From Pohlia nutans (Eukaryota > Streptophyta > Bryopsida > Bryales > Mniaceae), in assembly GCA_022496805.1 (NCBI GenBank), contig CM040102.1, forward strand, positions 17,329,955 through 17,393,954: a stretch of DNA of 64,000 nt. The letters run 5' to 3'. Both the position numbers and the translations under genes were made by a program. Positions 36,330-47,932 of this stretch are shown one piece after another. Each line of letters begins with the position of its first letter. Positions within the stretch are counted from its first letter, which is position 1. Below the pieces are notes generated by a model, which was not told the origin of the DNA, did no database searches, and was given only the letters and a program-made list of their open reading frames with translations.

Positions 36330-37544
36330 AGTTCCCTAATTTTGCACTTGGCCAAGTGCACTCATTTCATGAGCAAACTTGGCTTTAAGAAAATTTGTTT
36401 GAAAAAATCTGTAAAAAACAATGATTTTTGTCTTTCTACAATCTCTTCATTGTAAAGAAACAATTATTTAATTTATTTCTCATCCTTATCTTTATCTTTT
36501 CTTTTTCTTTTATTTATTTTTCTTCCTTGTCTTCTTTCTTGTCTTCCTCTTGTCTTCCTTCTTTTTTTTCTTCTAGTCTTCTACTTCTATTCCTTTTTTT
36601 CTCTTCACCTTGCCATTTTTGGAGTTTAAACATTAAAAAAAAACAAATTAATAAAAATCAGGGAGCAGGCTGAATCCAAGACAGGCCTGCCAAAAAAAAA
36701 AAACAAAAAACAAAAACAAGAAAAAGTTTTTTTTTAATTAATTTTTTTCTGGTTTTTTCCGGGCAAGGAGGGTCCGCGCGCGCAGACCCTACTCTTATTT
36801 TGACCCTCCCTCCTCCACTCCCCCCTCTCCCCAATATAAGCCCTCCCTCACTCTCCCTCCCTCACACTTTCCTTCCTATCTTGTTCTTCTCCCTCTCTTC
36901 TTCCTCTCTTCTTTCTCCCTTCTCCTCAATATAAAGGAAGAAGAGAGAGGAGGAAGGAAGAGTGAGGGAGGGAGGGAGAATTGGAGGGGGGGGGGGGGGG
37001 GGGAGGGTATTTAGGAAAGAGGGGAAAAAAAAAGGAAAGGAGAGGAGGGAGGGAGAGTGGGTCAGAAAAAGAGTAGGGTCCGCGCGCGCGGACCCTCCCT
37101 GCTCGAAAAAATCGGAAAAAAAAAAAAAAAAAAAAAAAAAAACTTTGTTTTTGTTTTTGTTTTTGTTTTCTTTTTGGCGAGCCTATCTTGGATTCAGCCT
37201 GCTCCTTGATTTTTATTAATTTGTTTTTTTTAACGTTTAAACTCCAAAAATGGCAAGGTGAAGAAAAAAAAAGGAATAGAAGTAGAAGACTAGAAGAAAA
37301 AAAAGAAGGAAGACAAGAGGAAGACAAGAAAGAAGACAAGGAAAAAAAACAAAATAAAAGAAAAAGAGAAGATAAAGATAAAGGTAAGGATGAGAAATAA
37401 ATTAAATAATTGTTTCTTTACTGCGTAAGGGATTGTAGAAAGACAAAAATTGTTGTTTTTAAGAGATTTTTTAAACAAAATTTTTAATGCGCTTGGGGGC
37501 GAAGTGCATGATTATATGGCCAAGTGCAAAATTAGCGAATTGGG
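36330..37544. mobile_element. 1.2-kb foldback element with purine/pyrimidine arms, copy 2
   Basis: The ends TTCCCTAATTTTGCACTTGG and CAAGTGCAAAATTAGCGAAT match the foldback at 34200-34849, in opposite overall orientation. The arms repeat the same TTTATC/GATAAA and CTTCTTTC/GAAAGAAG tracts. Between them is a second palindrome at about 36750-37115: GGGTCCGCGCGCGC with AGACCCTACTC on the left is mirrored by GAGTAGGGTCCGCGCGCGCG on the right. Long CCCTCC runs are matched by GGAGGG runs. An 18-base poly-G lies at 36986-37003. Predicted frames here are simple-sequence artefacts. Confidence 0.85.
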
Positions 37545-37574
37545 TGTTGAAAGTGTGGGAGCTATCTTCTAATT

Positions 37575-37800
37575 GCTACTCTAAATAGTGTATTTAATGT
37601 GTGGTAATTATAAGATTTGAAAATATTATAGATTTTTACTCTCGACAAAAAAAATTACCAAAGACATTGATTCCAATACTATTGAAAGATCCCCATCTTG
37701 ACCAATATAGAGGGTAAAAAAATTGGTCAACAATAAAAACTTACAACATGTTTATATAAATTAGTGTATTTAACACTAAATACACTATTTAGTGTAGTCC
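37575..37800 (-). mobile_element. TIR element, CACTAAATAGTGTATTTAG family, copy 1
   Basis: The ends ACTCTAAATAGTGTATTTAA and the inverted ACACTAAATACACTATTTAG bound about 226 bp. The interior (CCAATACTATTGAAAGATCC, CTTGACCAATATAGAGGGTA) is the reverse complement of 54153-54380. No coding frame. Confidence 0.8.
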
Positions 37801-38776
37801 AATTTGTCATTCTTCAAAAAATTAAAATTTCATTTTTTACAACATTTTAAAGCTCAATAGCCTAAAATTCCAATATACATTGCAGAAAAAGTTTTCTATC
37901 ATTTTTTTATGTAAGTCAATAAGCATGCCGCCTACACTTTGTTGTTCATTACTATTATTTACATTTTTTCCTTTAAAGAATCATACTATTTAAAGAATTT
38001 TGGTAATTACTATTATTTTTTACAAGAAAAGAACTTTGAAAATCTCATAAAAGTCAAATTTTAAATATAATTATGAAAAAATCATGATAGATTGGTTTAA
38101 AAAGAAATCATATGAGAAAAATATTGTAAAAAAATAATATATATTTGAAACTGCGAGAAATTGATGAGGTTTGACCACGTAACTGTACAATCAATCTTCC
38201 TTAAATGTTCCCTCCTTAAATGTTATTACAACTTACGTAATTGTTATGGTTCTTGTACTCTCCAAAAAAATACACCAAAAAATACTAAGAATTGAAACTA
38301 AATGTTATCTTGTTATTTGTTACAACTGGCTACTCTCCTTACAACAAAATCGGTCATATTTAATTTCAATCAATCATAACATTCAGTAACATGCATTGTC
38401 TTTGTTTTGGTTCTACAATAGATGGTGTGGAATATTTCACACCCAATAATACTTCATCAGTAGCTACGAGGACAGGTGGAGGCTCAAGGTGATGAGCAGA
38501 GTGCATGAAGGAAAGCATTTGAATAAAAGACTTACAAGCAGTAGGCATGAAGGCTACTGAATGTTATGATTACATTTGAATAAAAGACTTACAAGTACTG
38601 CTCGGATCATATGTGCATACAGTTTGTTCGCAAGGTAGTTGAGTTACAACTCAAGGCAACGTTGCAGCTTGTTAAGCAATATGTATAAACCATAATGCAT
38701 GATACTCCCCTAAAGTTCCTAACAAACGAAGCAACCAGCGTATGATCATAATAGTGAAGCAAATTTTACTTTTTTA

Positions 38777-39108
38777 AATCCCCTAAACGTCCCAGCATTC
38801 AGAAACTGGAGCACGAACGGATTCAAAGCCTTGTAACTTTCTCATACAATCTCAGATCATGTCTTTCATCCAAGTCACCTTTGCAAGCCTGTTAAATTCC
38901 CTACCAATTAGAGTAAATTTCTTGTGATGGAGAGATGTTGATAATATTGGAGAGGCCTCCAAATGCAAGTATGTCAAATTTGTTGAATAGATTTCATGCA
39001 TGCAATGGTCCTCTCATGTACACCTGTTGTGCATCTAAGTCATGCTAATATATATTTTTAAGGCTAGCATCTACTTGTGTTCAAAGGATTGGTACGTTTA
39101 GGGGTTAA
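38777..39108. mobile_element. Candidate TIR element, CCCCTAAACGTCC termini
   Basis: ATCCCCTAAACGTCC on the left and GGTACGTTTAGGGGTTA on the right are inverted relatives, enclosing 332 bp with no gene. The ends resemble, but are not identical to, the CCTAAAGGACC family. Confidence 0.5.
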
Positions 39109-40925
39109 CTAGATGATGAGAGAGTGACATGGATACCTTGCAACTGGAACGTAGCTCAAGTGATGATATATATGAATTAACCAAAATTACCATTTTCACA
39201 AATATCCTATGTTCTTTGGAACCATCTTGGACTGCAGGGAAGACCCAGAATTGTTGATCTCATTGCTATCAAGCTTGGTGGCACTGCTTGTGTCTCCACT
39301 ATTCACAACATTCTTCAGCCCCCCTCTGATTCACCTCCGAATCTCAAGCATTTGTACGGGAATATTCTCTAACTTCAGGTGGGCCATGCAAAGAGGGTTG
39401 AAGAGTTGAAACATTTTATTAATAGTTTATGCACAATGTTAAGGGTGTGGTCCAGCAAGGTATGAAGAACATTATGTTACCATAGGCGCGGTCATTTTGG
39501 CTTTCCTGCTCATGTCAATGAGGGTGTGAATTATTCATTCTCTGGTCAAGGCAGGGTTCTTTTTTTTCATTTTTCCAGAAATGCTCAATTGGGCGACTTA
39601 CTTATAGTATTTTGTTGAAGCCAAAATAGTATCACATTCATTCACATATTGGACCTGAAATCACTATTCTATTTATTTAGGTACTAATTTCATCCAACTT
39701 TGGCGATTTCATGTGTTCTTATTTTTTTAAATTGATTGAAAATTGGCTTTTTCTTCCAAATTACATATTGTTTGTAGAACGAGAACTAACTTTGTAGCCA
39801 AACTGGCGACATGTAGCAAAAGAAGATGAATTGGCATCCTAAGCCCTAAGAGTCAATAACCACATGTATGCATGGATAGCATTTGATCTACAAATTTGAG
39901 TTTGTATACCTCAATTCTTTGAAAACATTCGTATAGTTAACATACGACACCACATCATGTACACATTCGTACAATTAAAAATGAAAACAAAATCATTGTC
40001 ACATTTTTTGTCAATGGAGTAATAAGAGCAATTTTAGAGGGATTTTGGGTGCAAAAATGCCCTGGTCCTTCAATAGTGGTCAAATGACGCAAAGAAAATT
40101 ACATAGAACAAAGAAAGGCGTATTGATACTCTGGTCAAGAAACGCTGGATATTTTATATAATGATGAACTTTCTGGAACAACTACCGACAAGCTTAAATT
40201 CTGACTTGTCAATCAGGTCACATACATAATTCTATATAACGATTATTCCAATTAACAAATGCCAAGCTTCTCACAGAAATCATGGCAATCGAATCTGTTG
40301 GTCTGAACACTACCAAAGACTTCCATCATTCAAATCCCGGAGATATCTACACCCACAAATTCATCCACACTAGTATTCAAATTCATTGCGGATCAAATTC
40401 TCCGAGAACAAAAACTGAATGATCATCATTCTGTTGCAGAGTCTCTGCATGTCTTCCTCCAATGCTTCAGCCTGAACCACCAACAATGCTAGTGATCAAT
40501 AAGAACCGATTCCATTGATTGCCCATGAAAGTCCACAAAGAACAAAATGCCAATAACAACAGCTGATCAAGTACAAAACAACCACTGAAATGGACTAAAT
40601 AATACAGTGTAAGTAGATACAGCAACTGAGAACAACATTGGAATTAATGACACGACTTTCACAGAAACGTCGTTCTAATCACTTGCTCCTGGTTGTGATG
40701 TTATTTCCGTGATGAGACTGACATACTTTCACATATTAAGCAGACATAACTTCAATATTTAGTTCGATCTTGTTCTAGCAAAGCTCTCAAAAGAAGGACA
40801 AGAATATGAAACTCTTCATATGCAATGCCACCTCAACAGTCTAAATGGGTTACAAGGAGATTATAGACAGCTCAACAATAGCATAAATACTTACATATCG
40901 TCTATGGAGCTCCCCAAGTCACTGC

Positions 40926-41447
40926 TCAGTAAGGAGGGGGAGGAGACTTCTTTTCATACGGAGGAGGGGACTTCTTCACTGGCGGAGGTGGAGACTTCTT
41001 CTCATACGGCGGAGGGGACTTCTCATAAGGAGGAGGGGACTTCTTCTCATAAGGAGGAGGGGACTTCTTCTCATAAGGAGGTGGAGACTTCTTCTCATAC
41101 GGAGGAGGGGACTTCACTGGCGGAGGAGGGGACTTCTTCTCATATGGAGGAGGGGACTTCTTCTCATACGGAGGAGGGGACTTCACCACAGGAGGAGGTG
41201 GAGACTTCTTCTCATAGGGAGGAGGGGACTTCACTGGCGGAGGTGGAGACTTCTTCTCATACGGAGGAGGGGACTTCGTCACAGGAGGAGGTGGGGAGTA
41301 CTTCGTGGGAGGAGGGTAGCCATTGCCATACCCCATCAACTCACGAGTAGCCTCAACTGGAGAAACTACAACAACAACAACAAGCACAGCGAGAACAACT
41401 ACAGCCATGAAGCCTGAGGCTCCGGAGAAAACCTTGAGAGCAGCCAT
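40926..41447 (-). CDS. Extensin-like hydroxyproline-rich cell wall protein
   Basis: A structural wall glycoprotein precursor of 173 residues in one exon; ATG at 41447, TGA at 40926. Residues 1-34 form a signal peptide with a strongly hydrophobic core (FMAVVVLAVLVVVVVVSPVEA). The mature chain starts near TRELMGYGNGYPPPTKYS. It is then almost entirely SPPPYEKK and SPPPPVK units, about a dozen Tyr-containing blocks, ending KSPPPPY. Prolines after Ser would be hydroxylated and arabinosylated, and Tyr and Lys are cross-link sites. The blocks are mostly Ser-Pro3 followed by Tyr; classical extensins use Ser-Pro4, and only the SPPPPV units here do. The DNA repeat follows the protein repeat, so copy number could differ between alleles. 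Function is inferred from composition. Confidence 0.9.
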   Translation of the reverse strand: MAALKVFSGASGFMAVVVLAVLVVVVVVSPVEATRELMGYGNGYPPPTKYSPPPPVTKSPPPYEKKSPPPPVKSPPPYEKKSPPPPVVKSPPPYEKKSPPPYEKKSPPPPVKSPPPYEKKSPPPYEKKSPPPYEKKSPPPYEKSPPPYEKKSPPPPVKKSPPPYEKKSPPPPY

Positions 41448-41490
41448 GACGACGGAGAGTGAGGTTGATAGAACCGAGCTGAAAGGATCA

Positions 41491-41497
41491 TTTTATA
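41491..41497 (-). promoter_or_regulatory. TATA box of the extensin gene
   Basis: TATAAAA on the minus strand lies 44-50 bp upstream of the extensin ATG (41447). This predicts transcription starting about 20 bp before the ATG. It is the clearest core promoter in the window. Confidence 0.6.
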
Positions 41498-44371
41498 GTG
41501 CATTTCCAGGAGCCAAGAAGTCGTTCTTCTGACAGTCACAACTACCACCGGGAAATGAACACGAGAATGGAACTCACATGCTCTGACAATTAAATGCCAA
41601 GGACGATCATGTCTCTCTTCTTCAACGCCACAGTGACAGATTCACCACAATCGAGTCTTTTGTTTTACAATCTTAGAAACGGAGGTTGGATAGCAATTAC
41701 TCTGCTGCTTCTCCAGTAGATGAGAATTCTGACATTAATATTAAGACAGGCGTACATTGACTTCATGGGTGGATATTCATAATGGATGAGTGAACCCAAT
41801 AAACCAGTTACTGTACCAAAGAGTCATTATGATAATTAGCGACCTGCATTCTATAATCGTTTTCAAAAATTAGTTGTTGATTTCTCTGCTTCAGAGTTTG
41901 AGCATCGATGTTGAGATTTTTCCTTCAACGCTGTGATGATAGTAGGTAAGTTAAGCCTGTATCAAAAATCTCAGATTCTTATACTCTGACTTTCGGAGGT
42001 CAAAGTCAATACTCTCTTGCAGGTTATTGGTGTGCAGAAAGAAGTAATTTCTCTAATACATGGTACGCTTGACGATTATCTAGAGGATTGTAAATCAATG
42101 TACTTTGCCAAAAAAAATCAAGATTATTCTGTCTGTAAAGCTCTCAGATTCGCATTCGTAGCTTTGAAAATGTTTCGGTTTTGGGCCGGTGTATTTGGAT
42201 TGGTTCTGTAAAGTCGATCAAGTACAATAATAATGGAATTAAGTAATGTCATGGTATGACATTTTGTATGGAATCTGCACAAGCGTTGCTTCAGAGTTGA
42301 ACGGATCCAACTAAGATCTGCATGTTACAAATACCGAATCATGGACGTGCCGTTGGCCGCATCATTGCAAGCGTTTGTAACTGCTGATCCATTTCGTCAA
42401 GTATCAGTGGGAATGGAAATCGTTTATCAAAAAAAATTGAAGAATAAGAGTGTTGTAGAAAAATTGTGGACCTATCTCTATTGCGAAGGGTAGCACTCCC
42501 CATCACTTTTCCAATATGGTAGTTTAGTTTTAACGAAATGTGGTTCAATTTTAACGAAATGTGTGTTACTTGTTTGGGGTATTTTGTACACATGCTGAAA
42601 TCGGATTGTTCAAAAGTGCTCCAAAAATTTTGAAATTTTTAGAGTGAGTAGAAATCATCATTTTAAACATGTGCAAACAATTTCAACTAATTTGGAGGTG
42701 TGAAGAGGAAGATATGAGGGTCTGAAGTGACGCTTAAATATCCTCTGTGCAACTCAAAAAAATCACCAAAAATCGCTCACTTGATGAATTTCCAATCAAG
42801 AAGTACCTACAGCTCTCAAAAAGAGCTAGGGCCTCTTTGTTGCTCATCCTACAATTCAAAGCCCAAGGACCCAAATTTCCTCACTTTCTAGTTCCAAAAG
42901 CCCCCGGGGGCCTTACGGTCCTTTAGGGGTTAAGCTTCATGTTTATTCAAACTACTACTCCTACTTGTTCAAGGTCTACACCATTGGACTAGTTAAGTCA
43001 TCTATTTCCAGGGTACATCAAGTTTAATATGGAATAGAGGAGTATACAATGAGTAGTGTGTAACACAACATATTAATATGTATAATGAACAAGTGAAGTA
43101 TATGTAGAACCATTGATCGGTGTCATCAAACGTAGATGTTGGGTTACACTACAAGGAGAAGGCATCACTTTTCACTACTTCGCACTCACTGCCTAAATGC
43201 TCAAGACTTGGTGAATGCGATTTGTCACGTAGGACAAGTGTGTACAGTGAACTCTGACACTATTTTGAGTGAGAAGCAACACCTTTACTGGTAGTGTTAG
43301 TTTGGTGCAAATACAAGAGTGAATTCTCAACAAATTGGTTGAAATAAATTCAGCCTTCTCTCTCACAAGAGTTCAGGCCTTTGAGGGAGAATGATATGAT
43401 CGGATTTGGTGTTTTGCAAGGCCTTTTTTGTCCTTATGAAAGTTTACTCACTGCTAGAAACCTCGTCGCATTTCACCCTTGAAATGGGGAAAAGACGGGG
43501 AACTTTTGTCCTATTGTGACCAACACCACTGAGCAGAACCAATGACAGTCATGTTTTAGCCAATTGCTGCTCCCGTCCACCACTGTAAGTGGTGAAAAAC
43601 AACACAATGTTCTATTAGTGACTCATTGTTTTTTATTTTATTTTAACGAATGGACATATTATTCTAATGCGAACAAAACATACATCAACTAGTGATTGAT
43701 TGTCATATTCATCATCCTAGTGGTAGTTTATAATACCAATCTTGAAGTATGTTCTCACTTAGTATTAAGAATGATGTTAGTAAATATCTTAGGAATGAAT
43801 TTAAGTGCACTTCCAGACTAGATTCATTTTGCTAATATCATTCCTAACACCAAATGCAAACATACCTTGAAATTGTCGGTGATACACATCATCTACCAAA
43901 AACTGTTAAATCAAATAAGTTTACTAACGTCTCAAATACAGTATCAGGATTTAAGTTACAAATGCTGCACCAAACCTCAGTCTGCAATTGGCCAAAAAAG
44001 GAACCGACATGGGCAGCGAAATTTTATGCAAGAATCCTAATATTTCATTAATGTAAGATCGGCTGTCAGGCACTAGCTAGGCCAAGATCACGTTTGTCAA
44101 CATAGAAAACCAGCTTTTCTTTGCTAAGTGAACATGATCCTCCGATGTGAACAGGGGCGCCGTGTATCTCATCCTGTCAGATGCCCACAGTGAGCTTCCT
44201 CAAGAACACGAGGCAAAATGTGTAACCGTCAGAAATCTGGCTCTGACTAACTTAGGCTAAGCTCTGCACAGGCTAAGCTCTGCACACACAACTCGTACAA
44301 TTCTGCCTGTGCGTCCTGATTTTGCATGCAGTTTTGATGCAACCCGTTGACACAATCCCATAAGTTAACCC

Positions 44372-44920
44372 TTAACCCTTTAACGTCCCGATTCAACACT
44401 GTTTTCAAAGATTTGTTATAAAATGGTTGATGAAAAACGGAAATGAAGTTGATGTACAAAAGAAAGTTGCAAATGTCAATGTGTAGATAACATCCGTACG
44501 GTTGGGTTCATCATATTTATTATTAATATTTTAAAAGTAATTATGCAAGGTTTTCTCTTGAAATTCAATTAAAAATCCAAAATTAACACAATTTTTTTTT
44601 AAATATTGTAATGAAATTAGAATGACATGCACTACGAGATGGTATGGTTTCCATTATTTGATTCTACTTACTATGGAAAATCATATTTAAGGTCTTTCTT
44701 TTTGAACTAAGATTGAAACTTGACATTAATCACTTTTGTAATTTTTCAAAAATTCACATTATCTTATTTGGAAGATCCATACCGTACAAATGGTTTTCAA
44801 CTAGCACAAGAATGAAAAAAAATAAAAAATAGGATGAAAACATCCGGTACTTACAGAAATCGAGCTGCTCAAATTCATCCGGCCTCCAGATTCTGGACGC
44901 CGGCGCGCTAAAGGGTTAAG
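44372..44920. mobile_element. 549-bp TIR element, TTAACCCTTTAACG family (most complete copy)
   Basis: The left end TTAACCCTTTAACGTCC is matched by the inverted right end CTTAACCCTTTAGCGCGCC. The interior is AT-rich and non-coding, collinear with 12788-13260 and 56990-57290, both of which lack the right end. Confidence 0.7.
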
Positions 44921-45283
44921 CGTCAAGAGGGCCTGGGCGGGGTACCCTGGAAGGCATCTAAATCTTCGGAGGAAAAAAAATTAAAAAATTAAAAAAGAAT
45001 AAATGAAACGAAAAAATGCTAAAATGGCATTGATGGCTAGCACTGTAGCATTGCGGCATTGTAGCACTGTTGAACCTCAGTTGCCCCAACCTCAAAACCT
45101 TTTCAATTTGATAACTTTGATTGCTTACCAACGATTCCACAATCTCTCAAATGAAGCGTAAATTTGGAATCTTAATCGCTTTTTTAGTGGCTTTTCAACG
45201 CACCAATCCTCGCTTGATTTGGTTGAGAAAAACTTCTTTTTTTTCTCAATTATTCCTTTCTGGGGCTTTTTTGACGTTTAAGG

Positions 45284-45853
45284 TTAACTCCTAAAGGACC
45301 ATAACTATGTTTCTTTTCAAATATTCCAATGTATCCCTTCTCATGAAAAAACAAATAGTTTATGATCTAAAACCTTTTTAACTGATTCAATCGTAGGATA
45401 TTTCAACCAACTTGAGTTTATTACAACTTAAAAAATTTCAACCGTTCAAGGTTTTTCAATAGTAAGATTATAAGCTTCAAAGTTGGTTGCATTTTTTTTG
45501 GCTTGTTGCCTAAGTTTGAAACTTTCTGAAAATGCCCAAAATGCAAAGTTTAGTCTCAGATTTGATAAAATGAATTTGGCAATTGTGTATATGAGGGCGT
45601 TAGCTCATTGTGTACAAAAATTCACATGCATAGCTCATTGTATGATAATTTTCAAGAGTAGCCCGCAATTAGGTTTTTCACCTTTTCATAATTGTATCTT
45701 TTGATCTATACATCATCTATGTACGCAAATTACCATCCCATCTTCGTTACAAAGAGTAGAATCACCACAAAAATCTCAATAATTGAGAATAAATACTCAT
45801 TTCATATTGAGCTGACCAAACTTGGAAAACCAGCCTTGGTCCTTTAGGGGTTT
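45284..45853. mobile_element. 570-bp TIR element, CCTAAAGGACC family, copy 2
   Basis: It starts TTAACTCCTAAAGGACC and ends GGTCCTTTAGGGGTTTA. It aligns end to end with 35410-35982 in the same orientation at roughly 90% identity by eye. Confidence 0.8.
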
Positions 45854-46717
45854 AGTTGTGTTATTATTTTGAGATGAAATTTTCAACCGAATTGAGTGTT
45901 TTCAATCAAACTCAAATCAACCTGGGACTGCATAATGGCTTGGGTTGGTATGGAATGGGGTTAAGTTGAACGATGGTGAGACAATATTGAATGCAAGTGT
46001 AAATTCTCAACCGAGAAAAGGAGCCCACATTCTCAACCGAGTAAGAACGTTTATCAAGTGGGATACTACGGTTGAGATTTTTTTCTCAAAGATTGTAATT
46101 ACTCTCCATATACAACCCTTGATTGAAACCATTTTCAACACAGAAGCACCTAAATTTTTCAACCCAACCTCTTCTACGACTCCTTCCTGATTAACTACAA
46201 GTGATACCAAACTCAAGTGCTATTGGTTGAATTTGGATTGAACCAATGACATCAAGAGAAATCCAAGTTTGACAAGAGGAGGCCCTTTTGGATTTCAAGT
46301 TTTTAACAAAGTTCAAGTTTTTAACAAATCCAAGTTGAATCCAAGTTGAATCAATCCAAGTTCAAGTTTTTAACAAATCTTTTTTAGATGTAGTTCAAAT
46401 TTTTAACAATTTTTTTTTACATGAAGAATATTTGTTAACAACTTCAACCTCGATTGAAGACACAAACCCATAAGGGGCTCCTAGCTTCAACGTTAGCCCA
46501 ATTTGGTGTAGCACCCCTTTTAGTATTATTGTTTTGAGACCCGAGAAGTTAGATTAAGTGTCTAGGATACTGTAGCTTGGTGCACTGGATTTTAGTAAAA
46601 AATTTCACCATGATTGATACTATCAAAAATAAAATGGATTAAATTAAAAATTAACCGTACAATTGTATCCTCAATTGGAAAGGAGACATTTTGCCAAAAT
46701 TAGAGGATCATCCAAAG

Positions 46718-47030
46718 GTGGAATTGGAAGATTATAGCATGTCTTTGAAGTCAAAATTGAGATTTTGGAGGGTGTGCGATTTCAAAGTTAAATAAAATTT
46801 GACTTAAATTTTCAAAAATGAAAGTGAAGAGGTTCAACAATGTGGACACCTCTCTGTTGCAATCTTTCATCTCAAGAACGGACTCACACATAATTATTGT
46901 TAATTTCATAAGTGAGAGTGACTTATCCATATACGGTCTACGACAAAAAAACGTTAAAATATGAAAGGAGTTGGTACATTGATGAAGATCGGAATTCATA
47001 CATTAACGAAACATGAACAAGAGAACACAA
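46718..47030. repeat. Dispersed repeat, copy 2
   Basis: Collinear partner of 21228-21550, sharing GATTATAGCATGTCTTTGAA, CTTATCCATATACGG and ATGAAAGGAGTTGGTA. More internal substitutions and small indels are present. Confidence 0.7.
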
Positions 47031-47235
47031 GCCAAAAAAACATAAAACAAGATTAAAAACTTCCAAGAAATTTTCAAATTTTCAATTTGGACTTATGAAA
47101 TACCTATTAACACAGTAAATATTTACAAATATGTTCTATGCAGTATTTCTTGTGTTTCTTTTCTTGTGTTTCTTTACGGATTTTTTGTTATTTGCGTTTT
47201 CGACACTCCAGTGACCAAAATGTAGTAACTAGGTA

Positions 47236-47443
47236 CTAAGGGCGGACTTCCATGTAAGGGGGGCAGTGGGTGGAAGGCACTAGAAGACAAGAATTGAGGT
47301 CTCAAGAACCACCCATGCTCCACCCATTTCGGTACAAATGAATTTATACTCTAGAATCCTCCTGTTTCCACCCATTTCGGTGGAGCTTCCTCCTTTTTAG
47401 GACCGGCCACCCACTGCCCCCCTTACATGGAAGTCGGCCCTAA
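47236..47443. mobile_element. 208-bp TIR element with long GC-rich termini
   Basis: GACTTCCATGTAAGGGGGGC plus AGTGGGTGG at the left is inverted at the right end (CCACCCACTGCCCCCCTTAC, ATGGAAGTC). Terminal repeats of about 35 bp leave a short loop with CCACCCATTTCGGT twice. There is no gene. Confidence 0.75.
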
Positions 47444-47932
47444 AAGGGTTAACATGCCATTTAAATGTAAATGAATACAGTACCCAAGTCCCAATTTCAG
47501 CCAACTCAACAACTAGTCACATTCCTGGATAGCATTGAGACTAATAAACAAGAACCCCGTCTGAAAAAACTTGAATGACAGCAGAACAGAGGCACCAATG
47601 TGGGATGTTTTATAAAAAAACTGTAAGCCTCCAGATCATTATCCAAACATGACGAGTCTAATATTAACAATGTTAAGTTACACCTAATCATCAATGATCA
47701 ATTCCGATACTACTCTTTTGACACTATTACCCGTTTGTTAATCCACACCAAAATACTGTTGTTCGACTGTGTCGCTGTTTTAGATGCATTATTCCTTGCA
47801 TCCATCCTTGAATTTCCTTTAGAAGGAAATTCAGACCAGACCACCTACTTATACAAGGGAACCCAAGCCCTGTAAACTTCTGTCCGCCTTCAAAGGCATT
47901 CCACTTACCTGTTTACTTGGTACCATAACTAT

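Larger units (their letters stand above)
31986..40925. other. Long repeat-rich region between Lunapark and extensin genes
   Basis: Nine kilobases hold the Lunapark promoter at the left (AAACCCTA-type words near 32030-32055) and the extensin 3' flank at the right. No intact gene was recognised. It is a cluster of short TIR and foldback elements, listed individually between 32600 and 39108, separated by AT-rich DNA. An isolated AGGTCCTTTAGGGGTTA-like terminus lies at 34028-34046. Near 39238-39372 a short frame with protein-like composition sits behind an acceptor-like TGCAG. Confidence 0.65.
41448..47932. other. Intergenic region between extensin and RING-finger genes
   Basis: The extensin promoter lies at the left edge and the 3' flank of the RING gene at the right. 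Between them are TIR elements at 44372-44920, 45284-45853 and 47236-47443, and a dispersed repeat at 46718-47030. A lone right terminus GGTCCTTTAGGGGTTAA lies at 42918-42934, with upstream GGGGGCCTTACGG resembling the right end of the 51793-52032 element. No gene was recognised in the rest; open frames are short. Confidence 0.65.

Noticed and set aside
36926..37339. 137-codon Ser/Phe/Pro-rich frame on the minus strand
   Set aside because: It lies in the palindromic simple-sequence core of the large foldback element, with no conserved motif.
40820..41350. 176-codon plus-strand frame rich in EEGTSS/HTEE
   Set aside because: It is the antisense shadow of the extensin repeat; the minus frame has a signal peptide and a clear family match.
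45945..46190. 81-codon plus frame
   Set aside because: Repetitive CTCAACCGAG-type intergenic DNA, with no motif or exon context.
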